Source: Meishania sp964351985
GTDB taxonomy: Bacteria; Bacteroidota; Bacteroidia; Flavobacteriales; Flavobacteriaceae
NCBI GenBank assembly: GCA_964351985.1
Contig: CAYGPR010000013.1
Location: forward strand, 1 to 64,000
Direction: 5' to 3'
DNA: 64,000 nt
The notes under the pieces: generated by a model
The model's database searches: none
The model's input: only the letters and a program-made list of their open reading frames with translations
What the model was told of the DNA's origin: nothing
Shown here: positions 43,627 through 52,079 of the stretch, piece after piece
Numbering within the stretch: the stretch's first letter is position 1
Layout of the letters: each line of letters opens with the position of its first letter
Translations under genes and position numbers: made by a program

Positions 43627-44991
43627 ATGCTGGATGCAAAAATATTGGTTGTTGATGATAATAAGAGTGTTCTAAGCGCACTTGAGATTTTGTTGCAGTT
43701 CGAATACAAGACGGTCAAGACCATTTCTAATCCGAATCAAATTTCTTCTTTTCCCGATTTAGTGGATTTCGATATCGTGCTGTTAGACATGAATTTTTCT
43801 GCTGGAGTAAATACGGGTAACGAAGGACTTTTCTGGCTGCGGGAAATCCAAAAAAAAGCGCCGCAGATTTCGGTCATTATGATGACGGCCTACGGAGCTG
43901 TTGATCTGGCCGTAAAAGCTTTGAAGGAAGGTGCCACCGATTTTGTATTGAAACCTTGGAACAATGACAAACTACTGGCTACGGTTAAATCTGCTTACGA
44001 ACTACGAAAATCGCGTAAGGAAATAAACAAACTCAAACAGAAAGAAGACAACCTAAAACAACATATCAATCAGAGCAAGAATTATATTATCGGTAATTCG
44101 AAAGCCCTCAACTCGGTTCTAAAACTGGTCGGGAAAGTGGCCAAGACGGATGTCAATGTTCTGGTCACAGGGGAAAATGGAACGGGAAAAGAGTTGATAG
44201 CACGTGAATTACACGGACTTTCCGCTCGGAAAAATGAAGTATTTATTGCCGTTGATATGGGCTCCATTTCAGAACATCTTTTTGAAAGCGAACTTTTTGG
44301 TCACTTAAAAGGTTCATTTACCGATGCCAAGGAAGACCGCGCCGGTAAATTCGAAGCGGCTAATGGGGGCACCTTATTTTTAGATGAAATCGGTAATTTA
44401 TCGCTTCAGACGCAAGCGAAATTATTATCCGCCATACAAAATAAGACCATTGTACGAGTAGGTTCTAACAAACGGATTCCAGTTGATATTCGTTTGATCT
44501 GTGCCACCAACGAGAATTTGGATAAAATGGTGGCCGACGGGCTTTTTCGTGAAGATCTGTTATATCGCATCAATACAATTTCCATCGAGGTGCCGCCGCT
44601 TCGCGAAAGAGATAACGATATTTTGGTGTTGGCTGATTTCTACCTGAACAAGTACATCTCGAAATACGGAAAACCGGGTCTACGCATCAATCAGGCGGCC
44701 CAAGAAAAGTTGATGACCTATCTGTGGCCGGGTAATGTACGTGAACTTTTGCATACCATTGAACGTGCCGTCATACTTTCGGAAGAGAACATATTAAAAC
44801 CCGAAGATTTCTTATTAAACGTGAAAACATCCATTTCGGTAGATTCCGGCCCGGAAACCTTGGAAGAAATGGAACTTTTGATGATTACGAATGCCTTGAA
44901 CCAAAACGAGGGCAATTATAGCGCTGCGGCTGAGCAACTGGGGATTTCGAGGCAGACATTGTATAATAAAATGAAGAAGCTAAAAAAGTAA
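43627..44991 (+). CDS. NtrC-type sigma-54-dependent response regulator
   Basis: 454 residues. Receiver domain 1-120 with acidic pair D10/D11, phosphoacceptor D54 and K109; a linker coiled coil around 125-150; AAA+ domain 153-385 with Walker A GENGTGKE (182-189), the sigma-54 contact loop GSFTDA (229-234, a variant of GAFTGA) and Walker B GTLFLDEIG; C-terminal Fis-type helix-turn-helix with SAAAEQLGISRQTLYNKM at the very end. It is transcribed away from the transporter operon and followed 77 nt later by its kinase. The retained contact loop means it should activate sigma-54 promoters; the three operator/promoter pairs in the array are the likely targets. Confidence 0.94.
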   Translation: MLDAKILVVDDNKSVLSALEILLQFEYKTVKTISNPNQISSFPDLVDFDIVLLDMNFSAGVNTGNEGLFWLREIQKKAPQISVIMMTAYGAVDLAVKALKEGATDFVLKPWNNDKLLATVKSAYELRKSRKEINKLKQKEDNLKQHINQSKNYIIGNSKALNSVLKLVGKVAKTDVNVLVTGENGTGKELIARELHGLSARKNEVFIAVDMGSISEHLFESELFGHLKGSFTDAKEDRAGKFEAANGGTLFLDEIGNLSLQTQAKLLSAIQNKTIVRVGSNKRIPVDIRLICATNENLDKMVADGLFREDLLYRINTISIEVPPLRERDNDILVLADFYLNKYISKYGKPGLRINQAAQEKLMTYLWPGNVRELLHTIERAVILSEENILKPEDFLLNVKTSISVDSGPETLEEMELLMITNALNQNEGNYSAAAEQLGISRQTLYNKMKKLKK

Positions 44992-45068
44992 TCAAGGTTA
45001 GAAATTACTCTTTTAATAAGCTCATCAATTCGTAAACCTATTAACCTAACACTATTGAACTTTAAAGA

Positions 45069-46415
45069 ATGGTAAGCCGGCATATTTACTTACAATTGAT
45101 ACTACGTATTATCTTTATTTCACTTGCAGGTTTGGCGGTGGGCTATTTCTTTTTTCGGGAACAGTACATTATGGCGAGTTTGTCATTACTATTCCAAATC
45201 ATACTGACTTCAACGCTAATTCACTACGTAAACCAGACCAATAGAAAAATAGCGTATTTCTTCGACGCCATCAAAAATGAAGACTTTACGTTGCGCTTTC
45301 CTGAAAAGTTGAGCGTAAAGTCTTTGGAAGAATTGAATCATAGCCTCAATATGCTTAATCAGATGATTCAGGATATCCATCTGAAAAAACAGGCGCAAGA
45401 GCAGTATTACCAAGAAATCATTAAACAGGCGGATATCGGAATTTTGACCATCAACGAAAAGGGCCATATTCTTTTTGCCAACCGCACCATCGAAAAACTG
45501 TTCGATTATACCCCGCTGAACCATATTAAACAATTGTCACAGGTCGACCAAAAACTGTACGAACTGTTTGAAGAACTCAAACCTTTTGAACGAAAACTGG
45601 TACAACTTTCGAATGAGAGGGAGAAGAAACAATTGGCGCTGAAATCTACTTCAATAACCTTTGAAAACAAAGAGCTTTTATTGGTCGTCGTGCAAGACAT
45701 CCATAAAGAACTTGATGAAAAGGAGACCGATTCTTGGGTGAAATTGATACGTGTTCTGACACACGAAATCATGAATACCATTACACCGATTACCTCCATT
45801 TCAGAATCGATATTGAAATACTATAAAACAGACCGCGGATTGATGTCTTTAGAAGATTTCAATGAAGACCATATACAAAATACGGTCAAAGGCCTTGAAG
45901 TCATTAAAGGGCAAGGTGGTGACCTGATGGAATTCGTACAATCGTACCGAAGCTTTCTAAGTCTACCAAAACCTGACAAAACCCTTGTAAAGGCCAAAGG
46001 TCTTTTAGAAAAAGTAAAAGTTTTGATGAATCAAGAGAATGATAATGGCAAAATTGACTTTGAAATCGTTTCAAACCCTGAAAACCTTGAGCTGTACATC
46101 GATGAAAAACAGATTTCACAAATCTTGATCAACCTCAGCAAAAATGCGCTTCAATCGCTTAAGGACGAAGAAAATCGTAAAATCAAAATTGTTGCCGGAC
46201 TCACGAACCAAGATAAAAAATATGTACAGGTAATCGACAATGGCCCTGGAATTCCGCCTGAACTTATCGATGAGATTTTCGTGCCTTTCTTCACCACAAA
46301 AGATACCGGAACAGGTATTGGCCTTAGTCTTTCAAAACAAATTATGCATCTGCATGGCGGAAACATTCAGGTAAGTTCAAATGACCATACTGTCTTTACA
46401 CTGAGTTTTGATTAA
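45069..46415 (+). CDS. NtrY-like sensor histidine kinase, partner of the NtrC-type regulator
   Basis: 448 residues. Two N-terminal helices (about 8-28 and 34-54) enclose only a few residues, so there is essentially no periplasmic sensor domain. A short linker (55-105), a PAS-like domain (about 108-210) and the dimerisation helix with H232 in LTHEIMNTITP follow. The ATPase domain has N-box INLSKNALQS, G1 DNGPGIP and G2 TGTGIGLSL. The HEIMN sequence is characteristic of NtrY-like kinases. Signal perception is probably within the membrane or cytoplasm, as in other kinases that watch envelope stress. Confidence 0.92.
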   Translation: MVSRHIYLQLILRIIFISLAGLAVGYFFFREQYIMASLSLLFQIILTSTLIHYVNQTNRKIAYFFDAIKNEDFTLRFPEKLSVKSLEELNHSLNMLNQMIQDIHLKKQAQEQYYQEIIKQADIGILTINEKGHILFANRTIEKLFDYTPLNHIKQLSQVDQKLYELFEELKPFERKLVQLSNEREKKQLALKSTSITFENKELLLVVVQDIHKELDEKETDSWVKLIRVLTHEIMNTITPITSISESILKYYKTDRGLMSLEDFNEDHIQNTVKGLEVIKGQGGDLMEFVQSYRSFLSLPKPDKTLVKAKGLLEKVKVLMNQENDNGKIDFEIVSNPENLELYIDEKQISQILINLSKNALQSLKDEENRKIKIVAGLTNQDKKYVQVIDNGPGIPPELIDEIFVPFFTTKDTGTGIGLSLSKQIMHLHGGNIQVSSNDHTVFTLSFD

Positions 46416-46424
46416 ATCTTGAAT

Positions 46425-46480
46425 GTTCAGACCTGTCAGTTTTTAAATACAATAAATGACACAAGACCGCTAGGTCTTGT
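46425..46480. terminator. Hairpin between convergent kinase and alkyltransferase-like genes
   Basis: ACAAGACC (46461-46468) and GGTCTTGT (46473-46480) form a perfect 8-bp stem with a GCTA loop. An AGACCTGTCAGTTTTT stretch at 46429-46444 resembles the repeat at 39860. It likely ends transcripts from one or both sides. Confidence 0.5.
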
Positions 46481-46818
46481 TACCCCAATTCTTTGAAGGG
46501 GTCCCAAAAATGCTTTTCGAAATCAATGATTTGGTTGTCGACAACCTTGATTCCTTCGCTTTCCAGTAATTGTTGCATAAGATTGGTGCCGTCGAAATGG
46601 TGCTTTCCTGTCAGTAGCCCTATTTTATTGACGACACGATGAGCAGGCACATCTTCCATGCTTCCAGCTCCGTTCATGGCCCAACCCACCATTCTTGCAC
46701 TTCTAGCGGTACCTAAATAGGTTGCGATGGCACCATAGGAAGTAACCCTTCCGTAAGGAATTTGTTTTGCCACCTCGTACACTTTTTCGAAAAAGTTTTT
46801 ATTGTCAGGATTCGTCAT
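46480..46818 (-). CDS. Alkyltransferase-like (ATL) DNA-binding protein, MGMT family without the active-site Cys
   Basis: 112 residues that match the C-terminal DNA-binding domain of O6-alkylguanine-DNA methyltransferase (IPYGRVTSYGAIA helix-turn-helix, then the active-site region). The PCHR motif is PAHRV here, with A59 at the cysteine position, so no alkyl transfer is possible. ATL proteins bind alkylated guanine, flip it and pass the lesion to nucleotide excision repair. The GTG/ATG start overlaps the LysE stop by 4 nt, suggesting translational coupling. Confidence 0.9.
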   Translation of the reverse strand: MTNPDNKNFFEKVYEVAKQIPYGRVTSYGAIATYLGTARSARMVGWAMNGAGSMEDVPAHRVVNKIGLLTGKHHFDGTNLMQQLLESEGIKVVDNQIIDFEKHFWDPFKELG

Positions 46819-47444
46819 GTATAGAATATTCGAATAATGGTAATCATTAAAAGTAACAACATCAAAGCACTTAAAATATAATTACTGTTTTTCGAAAAAC
46901 GATTCGTTTTGGTCTCCAATTTATTAAAATAGAACACATAAAGGTAGAGTACCGAAAATGTACCGAAACCAGCGGCCAAGATAAAAGTCAATATATCGGT
47001 TATATCGAACTTGATCCACCCTGAAGCATTCCACATGGCATTAAGGCCGCTGTAATAAGGGATAGTCAATAAATTTACCGCCGCCAAAAGAAAGCCCTTA
47101 TAGAAACTGTTTCTTTTGCTAACCTGTACTTTTCTGGGAGGCCTGATTTTATTTCTTCTTGCCGCAATAAAAAAATAGACCGCAAAAAAAGCGAACACCA
47201 ACAAGGCAAACTTCAATAGCCAATCGATGACCTCGGGGTTTTTATACAAGAACTTCGAGATATACACGGCTATGGTAGCCTGTATCATGATCATGGAAGA
47301 AACTCCCAGACTAAATATGACTCCATTTATCTTGCCCTTATCAACACTAGTCTTGGCTGCGTTCATGTTCAATAGACCCGGTGGTACCGTGGCCATAAAG
47401 GCGGCAGAAAAGGTGGCAAAAAAAAGAATCAGTAAGTGTTCCAT
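46815..47444 (-). CDS. LysE-family amino-acid/solute exporter
   Basis: 209 residues, nearly all membrane helices (about six). The N-terminus AAFMATVPPGLLNMNAAK is the LysE/RhtB family signature with the conserved PPG. A basic loop, RRNKIRPPRK, faces the cytoplasm. It would export amino acids or similar small solutes by proton exchange; the specificity is not readable. It sits between trmB (3-nt gap) and the ATL gene (4-nt overlap) in a compact operon. Confidence 0.85.
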   Translation of the reverse strand: MEHLLILFFATFSAAFMATVPPGLLNMNAAKTSVDKGKINGVIFSLGVSSMIMIQATIAVYISKFLYKNPEVIDWLLKFALLVFAFFAVYFFIAARRNKIRPPRKVQVSKRNSFYKGFLLAAVNLLTIPYYSGLNAMWNASGWIKFDITDILTFILAAGFGTFSVLYLYVFYFNKLETKTNRFSKNSNYILSALMLLLLMITIIRIFYT

Positions 47445-47447
47445 AAA

Positions 47448-48119
47448 TCAGTTTACCCTGAATTGGATATAGGTAATGGGTTTTCCCCTTTCAAGGTACT
47501 GATTTTCGTAGAATGTTTGTATTTCTATAACTTCTTTCGGGCTGCCCTCATTTTTATATACGTCGTGATTTGCATAAATTATCTCAAGACCCAGGCCGTG
47601 AAGTAGGCCCAGCGTATAACCATGCATAAATTCACTGTCGGTCTTTAGATGTACAAACCCGTCCGGTTTAAGGATCTTGCGGTATTTTTCCAGAAAATCG
47701 ATGTTCGTCATGCGATGTTTGGTACGCTTGTATTTAATTTGAGGATCCGGAAAGGTTATCCAGATTTCTGAAACTTCGTTCATATCAAAAAGCTGGTCGA
47801 TAAGTTCAATTTGCGTTCTTAGAAACGCAACGTTATGAAGATTTTCTTCCAAAGCTGTTTTGGCACCACGCCACAATCGCGCTCCTTTGATATCAATTCC
47901 AATGAAGTTTTTGTCAGGGTTTTGTTTGGCAAGTCCGACAGTATATTCACCCTTCCCGCATCCCAGTTCGAGCACAATGGGGTTCTCATTGCCAAAGTGT
48001 GTTTTCCAATTTCCTTTGAGCACGAGAGTACCGGATTCAATGTCAACCCGATTCGGCTGAACCACATTCTGAAAAGTCTCGTTCTCCTTGAATCGTTTTA
48101 ACTTATTCTTGCTTCCCAT
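47448..48119 (-). CDS. trmB: tRNA (guanine-N7-)-methyltransferase TrmB
   Basis: 223 residues. The SAM-binding motif is VLELGCGKGEYTVGLA, followed by FIGIDIKGARLWRGA and the catalytic/tRNA-binding ITFPDPQIKYKRTKHRM segment, in which the family FPDPxxKxxHxKRR pattern is recognisable. C-terminal GSPKEVIEIQTFYENQYLERG is the TxYE-type motif (here TFYE). It makes m7G46 in tRNA variable loops. An exact TAGCTTTG -7 element lies 23-30 nt upstream. Confidence 0.95.
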   Translation of the reverse strand: MGSKNKLKRFKENETFQNVVQPNRVDIESGTLVLKGNWKTHFGNENPIVLELGCGKGEYTVGLAKQNPDKNFIGIDIKGARLWRGAKTALEENLHNVAFLRTQIELIDQLFDMNEVSEIWITFPDPQIKYKRTKHRMTNIDFLEKYRKILKPDGFVHLKTDSEFMHGYTLGLLHGLGLEIIYANHDVYKNEGSPKEVIEIQTFYENQYLERGKPITYIQFRVN

Positions 48120-48141
48120 AAAAAGAAAATTTAGAGCCTCG

Positions 48142-48149
48142 CAAAGCTA
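48142..48149 (-). promoter_or_regulatory. Bacteroidota -7 element TAGCTTTG upstream of trmB
   Basis: Exact TAnnTTTG on the minus strand, 23-30 nt before the trmB ATG (48119), the same placement as before the reductase and mrp genes. Confidence 0.5.
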
Positions 48150-48176
48150 ATAAAATACAACATGTTCAGAACTTCA

Positions 48177-49238
48177 TCAAGAATCTGATTTTTCAGCTTT
48201 CTCAAGCGTGAAAGAAAACTCGGAACCCACACCTATTTCACTTTCGATGTAGATTTTTTCGTTGTGGGCCTCAATAATATGCTTTACGATGGCGAGCCCT
48301 AGACCAGAACCCCCTTCACTTCTGCTTCCGCTTTTGTCGACCCTGTAAAAGCGTTCGAAAAGTCTCGGAATGTGTATTTTAGGTATACCCTCGCCATTAT
48401 CTGTTACCCGAACTATCACCTTGTTTTTTATAAGGTTTTCGACACTGACTTCTGTCGTACCGTCTTTATGGCCATATTTGATCGAGTTGACCAATAAATT
48501 GGTTGCGACCTGCTGAATCTTTTCTTTATCGGCCTGCACATAGATAGGGGCATCATAATTCATATCAAAGGTCAGCGCAATTTTTTTCTTTGCCGCTTTC
48601 ATCTCTAAAAGTTCGAATACACTTTCGATGAGTGCCACAATATCAAAAACTTCTTTTTCAAGGTTCAAATCACCTACTTCGAGCTTTGTGATCAGGTCAA
48701 GGTCTTTTATGATGTAGATCAGTCTATCAACACCCTTGGCGGCCCGCTGTAAATATTTCTTTCGGATGGCTTTATCATCAATGGCACCGTCCAACAAAGT
48801 TTCTATATAACCTTGTACGGTAAAAAGAGGTGTTTTCAACTCGTGGGACACATTACCTAGAAAATCTTTACGGTATTCTTCGCGAATCTTAAGTGTATCA
48901 ATTTCTATTTTTTTGTCTTTGGCAAATTTTTCTATTTCCTCGGTAAGAGTACGCATATCGGTAGTAATCGGACCCGATGTCAAAGAAGTGGACTCTAAAA
49001 GGGCCACATCGTCATATATTTTTTTTATCCTTTTGTAAATGAACTTTTCTACCCGCACTTGTATCACTACAAATGCAATACAAAAAACAACAAGGGCAAA
49101 TAGAACTATGGGAATCCAATATTCAACAATCTGGCCACTAAAAAGTGCCAGCGCAAGTATTGTTATCAAAAGGATAATGGTAATGAAAAAAGAAGAACGT
49201 AAAGCAAATTTATATGATTTCCTTAAACGAGAGGCCAT
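48177..49238 (-). CDS. PhoR-like sensor histidine kinase
   Basis: 353 residues. Two closely spaced N-terminal helices (about 15-35 and 40-60), a HAMP-like linker, dimerisation helix with H132 in NVSHELKTPLF, then the ATPase domain with N-box QVATNLLVNSIKYG, DNGEGIP and GGSGLGLAI. The near absence of a periplasmic loop and the pairing with an OmpR-type regulator resemble PhoR/ResE kinases. Start and regulator stop overlap as TAATG, so the pair is translationally coupled. It is unrelated to the NtrY-like kinase upstream. Confidence 0.92.
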   Translation of the reverse strand: MASRLRKSYKFALRSSFFITIILLITILALALFSGQIVEYWIPIVLFALVVFCIAFVVIQVRVEKFIYKRIKKIYDDVALLESTSLTSGPITTDMRTLTEEIEKFAKDKKIEIDTLKIREEYRKDFLGNVSHELKTPLFTVQGYIETLLDGAIDDKAIRKKYLQRAAKGVDRLIYIIKDLDLITKLEVGDLNLEKEVFDIVALIESVFELLEMKAAKKKIALTFDMNYDAPIYVQADKEKIQQVATNLLVNSIKYGHKDGTTEVSVENLIKNKVIVRVTDNGEGIPKIHIPRLFERFYRVDKSGSRSEGGSGLGLAIVKHIIEAHNEKIYIESEIGVGSEFSFTLEKAEKSDS

Positions 49239-49924
49239 TACAGAACGAACTTATAGCCTACGCCCTTTACGGTCTTGAAGTGGTCTTCGCCGATTTTTTC
49301 CCTTAATTTACGGATATGAACATCAATGGTCCGGCCACCTACGACCACCTCGTTTCCCCAGACTTTGTCCAAGATTACTTCACGTTTGAAAACCTTACTA
49401 GGTTTTGAGGTCAGGAGTGCCAACAATTCGAACTCCTTTCGTGGTAGTACAATTTCTTTACCATTATTTACGATCTTGTACTCTTCTCGGTTAATGACGA
49501 TATTGCCTACCGTTACGATATCTTCTTGCTGATTCGACTCATCTTTCAATCTTCTTAACAGTGCCTTTACCTTACTAACCAAAACTTTGGGTTTTATTGG
49601 CTTGGTAATATAGTCGTCGGCACCGGCATCAAAACCTGCAACTTGCGAATAGTCTTCTCCCCTTGCAGTGAGAAAAGTTATGATCGTATTTTCAAGGCCA
49701 GCTGTATTTCGAATTATTTCACAGGCTTCGATTCCGTCCATTTCGGGCATCATAACATCGAGTATAATTAATTGGGGCCTTTTTTTCTTCGCTTTGGCAA
49801 CGCCTTCAGCGCCATTTTTGGCAGTGAATACCTCATAACCCTCTGAAGATAAATTATACTTGACGATTTCTAGAATGTCCGGTTCATCGTCTACCAAAAG
49901 TATCCGAATATCGCTCTTTTTCAT
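49238..49924 (-). CDS. OmpR/PhoB-family response regulator
   Basis: 228 residues. Receiver domain with D12/D13, phosphoacceptor D56 in LIILDVMMPEMDG and the conserved K in YITKPIKPKVL; winged-helix DNA-binding domain at about 135-228 with VVVGGRTIDVHIRKLREKIG and the terminal VKGVGYKF. It is the first gene of a two-gene operon with the kinase. A TACATTTG -7 element lies 24-31 nt upstream. The further upstream TTAACATTGATTTAATAT stretch (49991-50008) could be an autoregulatory site but is not convincing. Confidence 0.93.
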   Translation of the reverse strand: MKKSDIRILLVDDEPDILEIVKYNLSSEGYEVFTAKNGAEGVAKAKKKRPQLIILDVMMPEMDGIEACEIIRNTAGLENTIITFLTARGEDYSQVAGFDAGADDYITKPIKPKVLVSKVKALLRRLKDESNQQEDIVTVGNIVINREEYKIVNNGKEIVLPRKEFELLALLTSKPSKVFKREVILDKVWGNEVVVGGRTIDVHIRKLREKIGEDHFKTVKGVGYKFVL

Positions 49925-49947
49925 GGATATTTTAAGTTGATTATCTT

Positions 49948-49955
49948 CAAATGTA
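49948..49955 (-). promoter_or_regulatory. Bacteroidota -7 element TACATTTG upstream of the OmpR-type regulator
   Basis: Exact TAnnTTTG on the minus strand, 24-31 nt before the ATG at 49924. Confidence 0.5.
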
Positions 49956-50176
49956 AAGATAATACTAATAGGCCGAACCCGCTTAACATTGATTTAATAT
50001 GGTAACGTTTAGATAACCTGTGTGGAGCTAAATAATTTGATTAACCTACTTATTGATACTGACTTTTGCAAAAAAACGTGCATTTCATCGAATAATTACC
50101 ATATTACTTGGACGGCCAGGCCATAAAGAAACAAGAATTATTATCTTAGTGGTATGTTTTTTGTTGACAATACCAT

Positions 50177-50485
50177 ATGAAGCAACTTTACCTTGTCATT
50201 TTCTTTTTATTTATCGCTGCCAGCTACGGACAAGATTCGAAGCCCAATAGCGATATTGACGGGTTCAAACTTTACCCGAACCCCGTTACTACTGGTAAAG
50301 TGTATATTCAGACTACAGCTGACGCACCTAAGAAAGTGTTGATTTTTGATGTCTTGGGCACTCAAGTACTACAAACGACCATTCTAGGTTCAGAATTGAA
50401 TGTTTCCGATTTAGATGCGGGCATATATGTACTTCGTGTCTTTGAAAAAGACAAGGTCGCTACTAGAAAGCTCATTATCAAATAG
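50177..50485 (+). CDS. Minimal type IX secretion C-terminal-domain protein, 102 aa
   Basis: A signal peptide (about 1-18, ending AASYGQ) is followed after only ~10 residues by a complete type A T9SS sorting domain: GFKLYPNPVTTGKVYI, VLIFDVLGTQVL, the LNVSDLDAGIYVLRV strand pair and the terminal ATRKLIIK. There is no passenger domain, so the exported product would be essentially the sorting signal itself. T9SS domains normally guide large surface or secreted proteins through the outer membrane of Bacteroidota. A similar gene follows at 50660. Confidence 0.85.
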   Translation: MKQLYLVIFFLFIAASYGQDSKPNSDIDGFKLYPNPVTTGKVYIQTTADAPKKVLIFDVLGTQVLQTTILGSELNVSDLDAGIYVLRVFEKDKVATRKLIIK

Positions 50486-50659
50486 CTTGCCCCTCATTCA
50501 ACCTTTGCCATGAAATTTTCTTTCGATGATTTACATCAAATATCGACGAACTGTCTTTCGAATTTCCTTTTACATACATTTGGTCGAATTTCACAACATT
50601 TTTAAGGTGTAAGTAATCCCTTTCACTATCTTTACATTGTTGATCCCAAATCAATACCT

Positions 50660-50983
50660 ATGCGAATAATCTACACTGCACTGTTTATGGTGTTTGCCTT
50701 TGCCCTTTCGGCTCAAGAACCTATGGATTTTCAGAACCAAAGAAGTGATGAGATATCCGAGTTCAAATTATATCCCAATCCGGCATATGATGAAGTGGTC
50801 TACATGACCAGCAAAGAGAACGGAATTAAAAATATTGTGGTATACGATGTTTTTGGAGAAGTAGTACTTACCGATAGAATTTTAGACAAAACCCTTAACA
50901 TTTCACGTTTGGTACCGGGCGTATACGTACTGCAAGTTACTGAGGGCAAAAAGACGATAACACGAAAATTGGTCGTGAAATAA
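50660..50983 (+). CDS. Minimal type IX secretion C-terminal-domain protein, 107 aa
   Basis: Signal peptide ending ALSAQ (about residue 19), a ~15-residue linker, then the sorting domain: EFKLYPNPAYDEVVYM, IVVYDVFGEVVL, LNISRLVPGVYVLQV, ending TRKLVVK. Same build as the 50177 gene, but only moderately similar in sequence, so the pair is not a recent duplication. The 174-nt gap between them has no hairpin. A strong intrinsic terminator follows at 51008. Confidence 0.85.
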   Translation: MRIIYTALFMVFAFALSAQEPMDFQNQRSDEISEFKLYPNPAYDEVVYMTSKENGIKNIVVYDVFGEVVLTDRILDKTLNISRLVPGVYVLQVTEGKKTITRKLVVK

Positions 50984-51007
50984 TAACATCCCCATACTAA
51001 AACTATT

Positions 51008-51039
51008 GACCTCTTTATTTTTTAAAGGGGTCTTTTTTT
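51008..51039 (+). terminator. Rho-independent terminator after the second T9SS mini-protein
   Basis: GACCTCTTT (51008-51016) pairs with AAAGGGGTC (51024-51032), allowing G-T pairs, with a 7-nt loop and a run of seven T. It lies 25 nt after the stop at 50983. Confidence 0.75.
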
Positions 51040-51077
51040 GCCCGTGCCTATCGTCGTCAATGCCTAACTTTGACATA

Positions 51078-52055
51078 ATGAATGTCAATAGAATTTTTTC
51101 GATACGCACGAAAAACGAATTCAGTGCTCTGGCCTTGGAAGTTTTTGACTATCAATATAAGAACAATTCTGTGTATCGATCCTTTTGTGATTATTTGGGC
51201 AGGACCAATAATTCAGTTGTCTCCCTCGAGGAAATTCCGTTTCTCCCCATTGAATTTTTCAAGTCAAAAAAGATAGTGACCCAAGACACCGGGCATAAGA
51301 TTGTTTTCAGCAGTAGCGGTACAACCGGAAATAATTCTAGTAAACATTTTGTTAAAGACATTAAAGTCTACAAAAGAAGCTACCAAACCTGTTTTGAAAA
51401 TTTCTACGGACCTATCGCCGACTACTGTATTTTGGCACTACTACCCTCCTATTTGGAACGTGAAGGTTCATCTTTGATATATATGATGGATGACCTAATC
51501 GAACAAAGCGGACACCCTGAAAGTGGTTTTTATCTGGACGAGATCGATGATTTAGTAGCTACTTTAATGCGCTTGGAAGCTTCGGGAAAGAAAGTGCTTT
51601 TGGTAGGTGTTTCTTTTGCCTTATTGGACCTCATCGAAAGAACAAAATTCCATTTAAAGCATACGATCATCATGGAAACCGGAGGTATGAAAGGAAGGCG
51701 AAAAGAACTAATAAGGAGCGATCTTCACCAAAGATTAAAACAGGGGTTCGGAGTAGACGAAATTCATTCCGAGTATGGTATGACCGAACTTCTATCACAG
51801 GCTTATTCAAAAGGTAACGGAATTTTCAAATGTCCGCCATGGATGAAAATACTGATCCGCGATACCGAAGATCCATTATCATATACCCCGACCGGAAAAA
51901 CAGGTGGCATGAATATTATAGACCTTGCGAATATCCACTCCTGTTCGTTTATCGCCACGCAAGATCTAGGAAAAATGTTTGAAGATGGAAGTTTTGAAGT
52001 ATTGGGCCGTTTTGACCATTCTGATATTCGCGGGTGTAATTTGATGGTGCTCTAA
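51078..52055 (+). CDS. LuxE/PaaK-like acyl-adenylating (acyl-protein synthetase) family protein
   Basis: 325 residues from the ATG at 51078; a TTG-initiated extension back to 51006 would run through the terminator and is rejected. Motifs of the adenylate-forming fold: FSSSGTTGNNSSKHF (phosphate-binding loop, about residues 80-95) and SEYGMTELLSQAY (the YGMTE motif), with GRFDHSDIRGCNLM at the end. Family members activate a carboxylic acid with ATP and pass it to a protein thiol or to CoA. No acyl-carrier protein or reductase gene is adjacent, so the substrate is unknown. No membrane segment. Confidence 0.78.
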   Translation: MNVNRIFSIRTKNEFSALALEVFDYQYKNNSVYRSFCDYLGRTNNSVVSLEEIPFLPIEFFKSKKIVTQDTGHKIVFSSSGTTGNNSSKHFVKDIKVYKRSYQTCFENFYGPIADYCILALLPSYLEREGSSLIYMMDDLIEQSGHPESGFYLDEIDDLVATLMRLEASGKKVLLVGVSFALLDLIERTKFHLKHTIIMETGGMKGRRKELIRSDLHQRLKQGFGVDEIHSEYGMTELLSQAYSKGNGIFKCPPWMKILIRDTEDPLSYTPTGKTGGMNIIDLANIHSCSFIATQDLGKMFEDGSFEVLGRFDHSDIRGCNLMVL

Positions 52056-52079
52056 ATGCACTATCAAGTTTAAAAACCA

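Noticed and set aside
6028..46415. Integrated mobile element or prophage origin for the permease run
   Set aside because: No integrase, transposase, tRNA target or flanking direct repeats were seen; the genes look native in style.
49991..50020. TTAAC/TTAA-type direct repeats upstream of the PhoB-like operon as a Pho box
   Set aside because: Spacing is irregular and no second copy was found in the window; not enough to call a site.
51006..51077. TTG-initiated extension of the LuxE-like gene
   Set aside because: The codons fall in the intrinsic terminator of the previous gene.
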